Source of the DNA: Theocolax elegans
Taxonomy: Eukaryota > Arthropoda > Insecta > Hymenoptera > Cerocephalidae
DNA length: 64,000 bases
NCBI GenBank assembly: GCA_026168455.1
Contig: CM047430.1
Coordinates: forward strand, 21,532,735 to 21,596,734
Direction of reading: 5' to 3'
Under the pieces are notes generated by a model, which was given only the letters and a program-made list of their open reading frames with translations, ran no database searches and was not told the origin of the DNA. Position 1 is the stretch's first letter, and each line of letters begins with the position of its first letter. Shown here in pieces: positions 54,644 to 64,000 of the stretch. Position numbers and translations under genes: made by a program.

Positions 54644-55357
54644 GGCTATTTCACATCAGTGGTACGATGAAAATTTGAAATCACTCCAAATTTTGTGAAC
54701 AGACTGGAAATATCTTCCAGAAGATAGAAAAAAAATTTGAGGTGTTAAAAATAATTTGCCTAAGAGTTATTCCACCATGAAAAATGGAAATTTTACAATT
54801 TTTTAGAGAAATTATTATTTTCAAAGCTATTTATCTCAAAATCTATTGATTGTTTTAAAAATACATTATAAACAACTTTTGTTCAAAATAATCTTTAGAG
54901 CTTATCTACTTGGGTTACAATTCCTAATTTTCAAATCTCGAAGAGATAGAACGCCCGGAAATATTGAATATCAAAAAAAGGCGACCACGCCACAATCGAT
55001 TTTGATCTAACACCGCTCAAAAGATCACATTTTTTGAACACACAAACACCAAATTTTTTTAAAAATTTAAATGGGAAATACCATGTTAATTTTTGTGAAT
55101 TTTTTGTCTTTCTTTAAATTATCATAACTTTTTACAGAATTGAAGGCCATAAAAAGCTACAGACTATTTGAAAGGTATTGCTCCAAGCTTTCTTTTAGAC
55201 TTTTGGATAAAAAAATCAATTGCGGCAAACTTACACTTTTTTAAGTTGAATATTGACATGTAGTTTATGTAACATTGACCTTAAGATTAGAAATTCTAAC
55301 CCAGAAGGATAAATTCTACACATAATTAGCATCGTACCACTTGACGTGAAATAGACC
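54644..55357. mobile_element. TIR element with 9-bp duplication
   Basis: 714 bp with ends GGCTATTTCACATCAGTGG and CCACTTGACGTGAAATAGACC-type (GTACCACTTGACGTGAAATA), flanked by ATATATATG (54635-54643, 55358-55366). No ORF of a transposase. TSD length of 8-9 bp with GG-starting TIRs suggests Merlin or Mutator-like; the flank is low complexity, so the TSD is not decisive. Its right half is the source of the repeated segment also seen at 53096-53672. Confidence 0.65.
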
Positions 55358-56410
55358 ATATATATGTATATATATGTATGTATGTATGTGGGTGTGTGTG
55401 CGTGCAGCGTAATATTTATATAATATAGGTATATATATTTTAAAATTGTTTTTTCAAGAATACATAATATACGTATTTTTTGCGTGCGCAAAAAAAAGTT
55501 GTGAACATAACTTGAAAGAATGTGTATTTGTCTACTCATTCTTGATAAAACTCATAAAATTTTTAAACATATACCCAATAATAATAAAGGATCTAAAATG
55601 CAATGTAATGCTTTAAATACAGATGCAAAATTGTTTGAAGATTAAATAAATGTTAATCAAGTATAACATACACTTTTCCAAATATCCATATGATATATAC
55701 AATGGGTTAAAAATTAAATATATTAATTATTGCATTTTTAAGATAATTCTATTATAAACAGTATAGGCAAAAGAAAATTCAAATTTTAACAGTGGCAATA
55801 TAAAATACGAATTACATTTGAATAGATTTTCAAAAACTATTAATTTAGGAGCATTTAATTTAAATATTTTTTAAATTAATATTTCAAAATTGTATGGATA
55901 TATAAGTGTGTAGATAATTTATATTTATATAACACAATATTTTAAATAAACAAGTATGTATTTATTAGAAATAGAAGGATATTTAAGAAATGAATTTGTT
56001 TATAATAATCAAAATAAATATTTGGGCTCTGCATAGTAAAAATAAATTGGATATAATTATGGATTAAAACGCAAATTTTGAAAGAGAGTGCAAATTACGA
56101 ATCACGGGATAAATGGAAGAAACAGGTTTTTATTTATATAGCGCTAAAATTTTATAAATAATTCTTTAAAAATAATACAAAAATTAATTTAATTAAGAAG
56201 AAAGTTTGATTACTATTATAGTATAAAATATTAATGACATAGAACTTTTGGCGATGATCGTTCGTCATTAAATAAATTAATTTTAGAAGGTGAATTTCTA
56301 TGTATAACGGTTTAAAATAATCCAAAATTTTAATAAGTTGTTAACTAAAATACTACAATTTAGTAAGTATATGTACTTTACTATTTTTGGTAAGTTAATT
56401 TTTCATTAAC
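55127..56410. repeat. Diverged tandem duplication, unit B
   Basis: Second copy of the 53011-54634 unit, without the TTAA element and with a different microsatellite (GTATGTATGTATGTGGGTG, 55376-55400). Confidence 0.8.
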
Positions 56411-56700
56411 ATTTATAATTATTAAAATATAAATTTAAGTTTTATAAGAATTCATATAGTTTAAAATTTACAGTTAACATTTAATATGTCTTTATTTTTT
56501 TTTATTATTTTTATTCTGATTTCATTACACTAAATTTTGGTAAACTTTTATTTATAAATTATAATAACTATAGCAATACCTCCAAGGTGTTGTGTGAATC
56601 TGTTTAATTTTTAAGGTGTCCATGGTAGTGAAAAAATAATACAATTTAAAACATTATTTTAAATAAATTAATTACGAAAAACCTTTTTCGAAATTAAAAA
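56411..56700. other. AT-rich spacer
   Basis: No gene seen. Confidence 0.4.
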
Positions 56701-56710
56701 TAGGGGGTTG

Positions 56711-56746
56711 GCGCGCGAAGCGCGCAGGGGGGCGAGGCCCCCCTAG
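56711..56746 (+). mobile_element. Helitron-like 3' terminus with two GC hairpins
   Basis: GCGCGC-GAA-GCGCGC (56711-56725) is followed at once by GGGGGG-CGAGG-CCCCCC (56727-56743) and CTAG before a T. GC hairpin plus CTRR and insertion before T are Helitron 3' features. The second stem runs into the CTAG, which is closer than usual. The 5' end was not found. Confidence 0.4.
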
Positions 56747-57035
56747 TATATATATATATATTTTAACATATTTTTCCTATGCGTTCCAATTTATCGTATT
56801 ATGTTAATTACACATATTTTTATGTTTCTCTGAGATTTATTTCAATACGCGCTTAATATCATTGGTATACGCATAATTTCTTTCATTCAGCTTTATTTTC
56901 TTTTTTCACCTCCTAAATCTTTGGATTTGTTGATTGTGCTCTACTGGTTTCTGTATGTTGGTCGATTCCTTTAGTGCTTCGTTTACATAATACTTTCGTG
57001 CTCTCTTCGAATAGAATACTATTTTGTTTATTTAC

Positions 57036-57371
57036 TCACGCTGGAGTCAAGAAATTCCAATTACGTTGTTCTCGAGGTTGTAATTGCGATATAATACATT
57101 CGTGTAGTCCGCCATTTACGCGCGTTAGTACATATCCATTGCATTTAACTTCTTGTTCGATAAGACAACTTTTGAAAGGAATTGGGAGTCCGCAACAAAA
57201 ACATTTTAGATCATTAAAAGTACAAATTAATTCGCGTATCATTCGTGTAGCACTCAATGAAAACCGAATTTTTTCAATGTGTGATAATTTTGTCGTATAA
57301 CAATAATGGCACAGGTATGTATTATGGCAAAAATAGCAAAGTCGCTCCCAATTTCTTACTAAAACTGACAT
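57036..57371 (-). CDS. Hypothetical Cys-rich 111-residue protein
   Basis: Open frame starting MSVLVRNWERLCYFCHNTYL with Cys clusters C-x2-C-x5-C-x2-C (residues 12-24) and CFCC (57-60), and further single Cys. It looks like a small zinc-binding protein; I do not recognise a family. It follows the gag-like ORF and the env relic of the right-edge Gypsy element on the same strand. It is therefore a candidate accessory or nucleocapsid-like gene of that element. No frameshift is visible. Confidence 0.45.
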   Translation of the reverse strand: MSVLVRNWERLCYFCHNTYLCHYCYTTKLSHIEKIRFSLSATRMIRELICTFNDLKCFCCGLPIPFKSCLIEQEVKCNGYVLTRVNGGLHECIISQLQPREQRNWNFLTPA

Positions 57372-57804
57372 TTTTTTATTAATATAGTATACTGTTTAAA
57401 CTTATAGAATATTCCTATACTGTCTAAATATAGGTATTATGTTTATATATATCTTTAATTCTTAATTAAAACTTTATATCGATAGGCAAACCATAAACAG
57501 TAGTAAGTAAATAAATAATGAACTATATATATATTACGTTCCCCTTTTTTTTACGTAATATTAATTTTTAGTCCTAAGATTAATTGAGTCTTTTGTCCCT
57601 AAAGTACTTAGACAGATTTGCTAATAATATTTCATTAGTATTTATCGCAAAAGGTTACTATAATCTTGCGTAGAAAAGAACTGGATGCGGCAGAATTGGC
57701 CTGTAGCATGAAAGGTTTCGATTTTCCCATCGATCTACACCATCGTCCATTCAATTCTGTATGGATAAAAAAAATCGATTATTTATTTTATGTATTTAAA
57801 TTAT
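57372..57804. other. Spacer with polypurine tract on the minus strand
   Basis: The minus strand contains AAAAAAAAGGGGAACG (about 57539-57554), which resembles a retroelement polypurine tract. The expected TG start of an LTR does not follow. Otherwise AT-rich. Confidence 0.4.
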
Positions 57805-58200
57805 TTACTGTAGAATAATCGAACATCGTTTTCTAAACATTCTCACGTCATCTAAATGATATTGAATGTTGCGCGCATGACGAATTGCATGGTCCAGATT
57901 TGTGTAGATATCCGGTTTGCAAATGTATCTTTTGACTTCCGGTCGAAGCCCCTTTAAAAATGCCCTGATTGCTAGATTTTCGCGTTGTAGGCATGAATCG
58001 GTTATTTCCCTACATTCTTCTTGTGCTATTTCTCCCAATGCTTTATAATTATGTAATATTCTTTCCATTCGTGCGCCGAATTGGAAAGTGCTTTCGTATC
58101 GTTTTTGCGATGCCCATGTAATTTGAATTCTCAAACTAATCAAAGCGCTCATAACATTATATCTTTGTACTTCTGCTAATGTATATATATTTTTTTTCAT
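57805..58200 (-). CDS. Gag-like small ORF downstream of env
   Basis: 131 codons, open, starting MKKNIYTLAEVQRYNVMSAL. It reads FGARMERILHNYKALGEIAQ, then RENLAIRAFLKGLRPEVKRY and LDHAIRHARNIQYHLDDV. The spacing Y/F-GAR-x-x-x-I-L, then A-I-x-A-F-L-K-G-L-x-x-E, then a C-terminal helical A-I-x-x-A, is the C-terminal half of the capsid domain of Ty3/Gypsy Gag. No zinc knuckle follows in this frame. It begins 77 bp after the env stop, with no LTR between. This is an unusual position, since gag normally precedes pol. Confidence 0.6.
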   Translation of the reverse strand: MKKNIYTLAEVQRYNVMSALISLRIQITWASQKRYESTFQFGARMERILHNYKALGEIAQEECREITDSCLQRENLAIRAFLKGLRPEVKRYICKPDIYTNLDHAIRHARNIQYHLDDVRMFRKRCSIILQ

Positions 58201-58276
58201 TTTACAATTTTTTTATTTTATAAATGACACCTTTTATTTTTTTTGTTTAATAAACCTGCAGTTGAAATAGCAAAAT

Positions 58277-59855
58277 TTACACGTTATCGAATTTGCATTT
58301 TCTGCGTGGCGGTAGAGAAGATATATCCGGTTCTATAAATATTTGCGGATATAGATTATTTTGAACTCCGCAACTTACTATTTTACCCCCTCCTGACTCA
58401 TTGACTCTTACCACAGTAGGTTGTGCCGTGTAGGTGCTAGCTTCGGGCGGGGCGAAAGGTAAGTGTGAGTCCGAAAAATGTTCCGCTCGAGCGCCCGTTA
58501 CTTCCAAAGGCGTAGCTTGTTCTTCCCTCTTTTTCCTTGCGTCACGCGTTGGTTTATCCCTTGCGACGTGCAGTAATAATTGAGTGACTGAATTCCAAAT
58601 GGCTCCTATAATATGAAGTGACCACCCATATAAACTATACAAAGCATAACCATGTAAAATGGTATCAACTAAAAATTTTATTAAACGCCCTATCATAAAA
58701 ATGCCTATAATAGCTGCGCTAAATGATCCGAAAGTACATAATTGCCCCCAAATTTTCATCCAAGTGTTATTGGCTAATTCTGTCAACGCTTCTTCATCGA
58801 ATAATCGGGTAATAGAAATACCGTTTTTATCTACCTTTTTCCCGGTCATTCCTAATGCAATTGTGTTCAACATGGCTGGCCTTTCTGCGGGAAACATAGG
58901 GTGTTCTCTTAGTGCTTGGATCTCCGCTTGGGTGTAAATACCGCTTTTTGCAAGTTCGGTTGGCTCTGTGTAATTCCAGTTATTTTTAGTAGTTGGTTTT
59001 AAAATAACTGGTTTTACTCCCTTAGTTGTTCCTCTTGGTAAAATAGTAAACCAATCTTCCCCTAGTAAGATCATAGGAGGAATCAGAACACTGCAGGCAG
59101 CTTCGGTCCCATATTGTTTTAAAATATGTGTCCTTGGCGTCAAAAAATAATCTTCGTCGTCTTTGGTTACTGGTAACTATGGGTCACATTTTGTAGTTTC
59201 TCTTCGTTGAATCAATTTGTACGTACTTCAATAAGTGCACAACTTCTCCGGCTACCAAGCCCATGTAACCACTTTTTTTCATGATTTGATATGCAAAAAC
59301 GTCAGGTGCTATTGCCGCAATGTTTAATGCATTTTATATAACTCTTCTTTCCAATTCGCATTTTTGCAAAATTAAATTGCGATATAATGTTTTAATTGTC
59401 CTTTAATATGTTTTTCGAACGAATTTAGAGTTTACGTATGCAAAAATTTAAGTTACTTATTACTTCGTCTCGTACTCGATGTCCGCGGTATACATGCATT
59501 CTATTACATTCTTCCCTAGAAATTTCATCAATAAACTGAACCTCCCTTTATTTTTGTCTTTTCTATGCGAAAACGCGCCGCAGTATGTTACCGATCATTT
59601 TATTTCTACTTTACAAATCTTTACATGAGTGATTGAAAAATCATTTAATTGCAATAGTCGTACATAAATTTTTGTTGTATTTAGTACAGGTTCAGGTATA
59701 TTGCATTCTCCCACGTGAATGAACGAAAATGTTGTTAAATTTGAGACGTGCTGCGAACAGTCGTACCCTATGATTGCGTTAATATAGATTTTCCTTGGTA
59801 TAATTGTTGTGAGATAAATAATGGCCAATAGTGGTTTACAACTCATCTGCAACAT
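58277..59855 (-). pseudogene. Viral-type envelope glycoprotein gene of the Gypsy element
   Basis: The start at 59855 gives a signal-peptide-like hydrophobic N-terminus. A Cys-containing ectodomain beginning (YDCSQHVSN, GECNIPEP) follows, open to 59595. The middle is broken over about 450 bp (remnant reading NALNIAAIAPDVFAYQ). The C-terminal frame 59143-58277 (288 codons) has a long hydrophobic anchor region (FGSFSAAIIGIFMIGRLIKF and following). The tail is basic, then Pro/Ser-rich. It follows integrase on the same strand, the normal env position. The ectodomain pattern resembles chuvirus/mononegavirus-type glycoproteins captured by insect retroelements rather than the F-like Env at 50.8 kb; this is my inference. 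Stops and frameshifts inactivate it. Confidence 0.6.
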
Positions 59856-60094
59856 TAAATAAGTTCATGAAAGCGTTCTTTTTTTTATTTATAGAACCTT
59901 TGCAAAAATACTTAGTTTTATCTTCCCGTTTTTCCCTTATAATTATCAGAATCTATTGATTGATTCTTTATTGATTTCCTTAGCATTTTTGCAATTGTGA
60001 AAATACATATCATTGTTAGAATTTTGCTATGTACATGGCTTATTATTTTTTTTATTTACATTCGTCATGCTCTTAAATTTAAATACCAACAAGC

Positions 60095-61003
60095 TTATTC
60101 GGTTTCAATATGCGATTTGCGTAAGCGATTTATGTGCACTATTTTATTTTTACTTCCATTTATTTGAATTTTTACATTCCCATTGTCGGAAACGTCTAGA
60201 ACTAAAAATGGACCCGAGTATTGATCGTCAAATTTCTTAGGTTTTGGCCCTTTTTGTAGCCATACGTAATCACCGATTTGTAGTGTTAAAACGTTTACCT
60301 TTCGATCGTAGTATTTCTTGGCTCGAAGTTTTGCCTTTAAAAGGTTTTGTTGGACTATGTTTTGTAGACTGTTTAGGCGCTTGACTAAATCTTCAAGATA
60401 ACCATCGTATGTAGGCGCCAGGTCTTCTGTTTCGACCGGTGTGTTCGAGGGTGTGCGTACCAGTCGGCCGAACACGAGTTCAAACGGCGTATGCCATGTA
60501 GACTCACTCATTTCCGTGTTAAAATTAAAGGTAGACAAATCTAGATAATCGTCTCAATCTGTTGGATTACTATGTACAAAAATTTTCAAGTATTCAATGA
60601 CACTTGAGTGCGATCGTTGAAGTCCACCGTTTCATTGTGGGTGGAACGCCGTGGTTTGAGTTTGATTAATTCTAAATATTTTTGCTACTCTTTTCATTAA
60701 TTTACTCATGAAATTCGTACCTTGATCCGTAAGGATTATTCGAGGTGCGCCAAATATGCATATGACTTTTCTTATTAAACCATTCGCTACATCCATGGCC
60801 GAAATTCGCGCCAAAGGCTCAGCTAATGCGAATTTACTTAATAAGTCTTGGAAGGTTAAAATGTACTCGTTTCCCCGATTGGTTTTGCATAAGGGACTAA
60901 CAATATCCATACTTATTCGGTCCATAGCGTGCGTTCCCGAGTTTGTAATAACCATTGGAGCTCTAGATTTAACCCTAACCAATTTCTTTAATTGGCAATT
61001 CAA
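60095..61003 (-). pseudogene. Gypsy integrase, second (env-proximal) copy
   Basis: Core domain 61003-60632 with CLNC-type zinc end (MNCQLKKLVRV), RISMDIVSPL (first Asp), ILTDQGTNF (second Asp), and FHPQ then a TGA. After the stop the frame gives NGGLQRSHSSVIEYLK, where the third catalytic Glu is Gln. The C-terminal frame (60538-60095) reads WHTPFELVFGRLVRTPSN, KAKYYDRK-like KKYYDRKVNVL and GDYVWLQKG, with a chromodomain-free end. It is a near-identical duplicate of 61390-62163. Stops (TGA before NGG; another near 60555) disable it. Confidence 0.88.
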
Positions 61004-61325
61004 ACATTTTCTTATAAAATCTTGTACCTCTATCTTTAAATTCTCTCAGTTATAATTTTGTTTTATACGGTTATAGGTTTTCGTGACGCTTCTATGTCCT
61101 CCTATAGCCGAACAGTAAGTTTCTTCTTTAATCGGAATTCGATCGTCTAGTGTCGGATATTGTATTAGACCTAAACAAACAATTAATTTTACCGTGCTTT
61201 GACTGAAAACTCCTTTTAGTTTTTCTAAAACTAATTCCCACTCATTTTCAATTCTATCGGTTTTCGCTATACTTATTGATTTTATCTGTATTGTATCTAA
61301 AGTTAAACATAGATTTTCGCATAAT
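60163..61325 (-). repeat. 1.16-kb tandem duplication, unit 1
   Basis: Offset to unit 2 is 1160 bp. Differences are a handful of bases (for example GAGTATTG/GCGTATTG near 60210/61380, and 1-bp indels at the runs near 60232 and 60250). Contains the integrase core and C-terminal region. Confidence 0.93.
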
Positions 61326-62486
61326 ATTGAATTTTACATTCCCATTGTCGGAAACGTCTAGAACTAAAAATGGACCCGCGTATTGATCGTCAAATTCTTA
61401 GGTTTTGGCCTTTTTGTAGCCATACGTAATCACCGATTTGTAGTGTTAAAACGTTTACCTTTCGATCGTAGTATTTCTTGGCTCGAAGTTTTGCCTTTAA
61501 AAGGTTTTGTTGGACTATGTTTTGTAGACTGTTTAGGCGCTTGACTAAATCTTCAAGATAACCATCGTATGTAGGCGCCAGGTCTTCTGTTTCGACCGGT
61601 GTGTTCGAGGGTGTGCGTACCAGTCGGCCGAACACGAGTTCAAACGGCGTATGCCATGTAGACTCACTCATTTCCGTGTTAAAATTAAAGGTAGACAAAT
61701 CTAGATAATCGTCTCAATCTGTTGGATTACTATGTACAAAAATTTTCAAGTATTCAATGACACTTGAGTGCGATCGTTGAAGTCCACCGTTTCATTGTGG
61801 GTGGAACGCCGTGGTTTGAGTTTGATTAATTCTAAATATTTTTGCTACTCTTTTCATTAATTTACTCATGAAATTCGTACCTTGATCCGTAAGGATTATT
61901 CGAGGTGCGCCAAATATGCATATGACTTTTCTTATTAAACCATTCGCTACATCCATGGCCGAAATTCGCGCCAAAGGCTCAGCTAATGCGAATTTACTTA
62001 ATAAGTCTTGGAAGGTTAAAATGTACTCGTTTCCCCGATTGGTTTTGCATAAGGGACTAACAATATCCATACTTATTCGGTCCATAGCGTGCGTTCCCGA
62101 GTTTGTAATAACCATTGGAGCTCTAGATTTAACCCTAACCAATTTCTTTAATTGGCAATTCAAACATTTTCTTATAAAATCTTGTACCTCTATCTTTAAA
62201 TTCTCTCAGTTATAATTTTGTTTTATACGGTTATAGGTTTTCGTGACGCTTCTATGTCCTCCTATAGCCGAACAGTAAGTTTCTTCTTTAATCGGAATTC
62301 GATCGTCTAGTGTCGGATATTGTATTAGACCTAAACAAACAATTAATTTTACCGTGCTTTGACTGAAAACTCCTTTTAGTTTTTCTAAAACTAATTCCCA
62401 CTCATTTTCAATTCTATCGGTTTTCGCTATACTTATTGATTTTATCTGTATTGTATCTAAAGTTAAACATAGATTTTCGCATAATA
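61326..62486 (-). repeat. 1.16-kb tandem duplication, unit 2
   Basis: Second unit; it ends at CGCATAATA, where unique sequence (AATTTAGG) resumes. The junction at about 61325 joins CGCATAATA to TTGAATTTTAC. Confidence 0.93.
61390..62163 (-). pseudogene. Gypsy integrase, first (pol-proximal) copy
   Basis: Same protein as 60095-61003: core 62163-61792 with both Asp motifs, the TGA before NGGLQRSH, and a C-terminal frame 61698-61390. That frame is cut after GDYVWLQKGQ by a 1-bp deletion at the unit end. Because both units share the internal stop and the Glu-to-Gln change, these lesions pre-date the duplication. Confidence 0.88.
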
Positions 62487-62703
62487 AATTTAGGTTATTA
62501 TCAATTCCACTTAGCCCGATTAACGATTCTGTTCGTATCGGTAATGCTATATGAATTTTTGTATTTACATTTATCAAAACCGGTATTCCAACCTGCATTT
62601 CCTTGAATCTTGGTAATTTATTCTGTAGTTTTAATTGCGAAGCGCCATCGTCGCATGGTTCTCCTGTTGTAGTAACAAAATACATATAATTGTCGTTACG
62701 CAT
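62206..62703 (-). pseudogene. Gypsy pol linker and integrase HHCC start
   Basis: 165 codons between RNase H and integrase. The frame begins MRNDNYMYFVTTTGEPCDDG and contains QIKSISIAKTDRIENEWELV. It ends in AIGGHRSVTKTYNRIKQNYN, where the first His of the integrase zinc domain is visible, then a stop. The remaining HHCC residues are read past it (IRKCLNCQ). The terminal part is contained in unit 2 of the duplication. Confidence 0.8.
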
Positions 62704-62757
62704 AAATAATTTTTCTCTGCATGTAATAATTACTTGTTTATCGTTAATTTGATTAAA

Positions 62758-64000
62758 TTATTCTTCATAGATCGACGTCTCTTCGTTTATTTGATCAGGA
62801 CTGAATTGCGGATCGTTTTCAAGTAATGATTCATTAACATGATCAAGATCTTCGTGTAAGCGTAATCGCCCATTTTCCGAGTGAACGAGGGGTTCCGGCT
62901 CGAAAGTTTCCGCCTCCGTCTCGTCGTGAGTTTCTTCTCCACGGTCCGGTGATTGTGCGTTCGCTCGCCTCTCGTTTTTTCTCCCCCTTTGCGGGCGTAG
63001 AGCCTCTATCGCGTCTAAATATCGCTGGCCTACCTGGCGTCCCGCCTTCGCTCTCGTGGTTATACCCCGCGGTGGTTCAACTAGGCTAGACTCGGGCTCA
63101 TCACCTGCCGCTATTGCCTTGCTTCTCGTAATAACTAGGACCTTGTCTATGGGGTTTCTAGACAGTACGTCTGCTACATTTAAGCGACCCGGTCTGTATT
63201 TAATTTCGAAATCGTACTCCGCGAGCATAAGACGCCATCGCGTAACTCGTGAGTTCGGGTCCTTGTGCGTTTGTAACCATACCAGTGGTTTATGATCTGT
63301 TATAAGATAAAATTTTTGTCCAAATAAATACGGTCGGAAATGCTTAATGCAAAATATTATTGCTAGTCCTTCTTTGTTAAACGTGTCTCAACGTTTTTCA
63401 ACATCCGAAAGAACTCGAGAAACGTATGCAACGGGTTGATCTTTCCCTATCTCACCTTGATTTAAGACTCCAGCAATTGCATATCCCGAAGCGTCGGTCG
63501 TTAGATTGAAAGTAATTTCGAAATTTGGAAAAATTAATACCGGTTTTTCGCATAAACTAATGCGTAATGTCTCAAATGCCTTTTCTGTTTCTTCTGACCA
63601 TTTAAATTGAACGCCCTTTTTTAATAAATCCGTTAAAGGTTTTGCAATTTTTGAAAATTGATAAATAAATCTTCTATAGTAGCCCGCTAAACCCAAAAAT
63701 TGCTTGATATTTTTAGCATTTTGAGGGCGTGGAAATTTTCGTACAGCTTCAATTTTCCGCGAATCTGGTTTAATTCCTTCTGCACTAATAACATGACCTA
63801 AATATGTAACTGTTTTTTTAAAAAATTCACATTTCTCTGGTTGTAATTTTAAAACCGCTTTTCGCAATCTAAGAAATAAATTCTCTAATCTTTTAATATG
63901 CTCTTGTAGAGTCTCCGAATAACATATAATATCATCAATAAAGCAAAAAAGTTCTTTATTGATAAGTCCAGCGAGTGCAATTGAAAGTGCTCTTGAGAAT
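62758..64000 (-). pseudogene. Gypsy pol: reverse transcriptase and RNase H, open at window edge
   Basis: Enters from the right edge with ALSIALAGLINKELFCFIDD, so the catalytic FIDD box is at about 63930-63945. Then come KTVTYLGHVISAEGIKPDSR, NIKQFLGLAGYYRRFIYQFS and KIAKPLTDLLKKGVQFKWSE. RNase H starts with FNLTTDASGYAIAGVLNQGE. A TGA interrupts after VSRVLSDVEKR (63388). Beyond it comes FCIKHFRPYLFGQKF-like sequence, then YRPGRLNVADVLSRNP (63190). The following 130 codons are acidic/Arg-rich linker. Apart from the stop it is well preserved, and it is the same family as 3254-4293. Confidence 0.92.

Noticed and set aside
60756..61055. Plus-strand 99-codon frame, repeated at 61916-62215
   Set aside because: Antisense shadow of integrase; it appears twice only because the region is duplicated.

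Overview
The window looks like a repeat-rich stretch of an AT-rich arthropod genome, most likely an insect and plausibly an ant or other hymenopteran. The only host-like coding sequence I recognise is three spliced exons of a xanthine dehydrogenase/aldehyde oxidase (XDH/AO) gene between 38.9 and 43.4 kb. They have clean AG/GT borders and compatible phases. Almost everything else is transposable elements at different stages of decay, solo LTRs, MITEs, SINEs and satellite-like repeats. I see no bacterial-style operons, CRISPR arrays or intact tRNA/rRNA genes.

Left part (0-20 kb): a minus-strand Gypsy gag/protease relic; a plus-strand Gypsy reverse transcriptase of the same family as the element at the right edge, with a tRNA-derived SINE just upstream; a solo LTR with TSD AAAC; a minus-strand Helitron relic (Ulp1-like peptidase fragment, 19-residue repeats, Helitron zinc region, Rep domain, start of the Pif1 helicase); a short LTR with TSD ATTA; a 5S rRNA-derived SINE with a 19-bp TSD; a Penelope-like relic; the 5' part of a LINE; satellite-like repeats; a large LTR; and a TA-flanked MITE.

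Middle (20-46 kb): a LINE with tandem 5' units (22.3-25.4 kb). Next is a piggyBac transposase pseudogene on the minus strand (26.0-28.7 kb), split by a 915-bp LTR that carries a 34-bp minisatellite. Four related LINE copies or fragments follow (29.7-38.2 kb and 45.1-45.7 kb). Inside the long XDH/AO intron lies a 3.46-kb hAT element with a perfect 8-bp TSD. That hAT element itself holds a fold-back MITE (TSD TGA) and a 1.4-kb solo LTR (TSD AATT).

Right part (46-64 kb): another fold-back MITE (TSD TTA); an LTR plus a baculovirus F-like Env relic on the minus strand; long microsatellites; a diverged tandem duplication carrying two further TIR elements; and a minus-strand Gypsy-class element running off the window (RT, RNase H, integrase, glycoprotein-like env, then an unusual gag-like ORF and a Cys-rich ORF downstream of env). 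Its integrase region is duplicated in tandem (1.16 kb).

No element seems capable of moving by itself: every long gene carries stops, frameshifts, deletions or lost catalytic residues. Most function calls are inferences from protein motifs read by eye. The boundaries of nested elements are strongest where target-site duplications are named.
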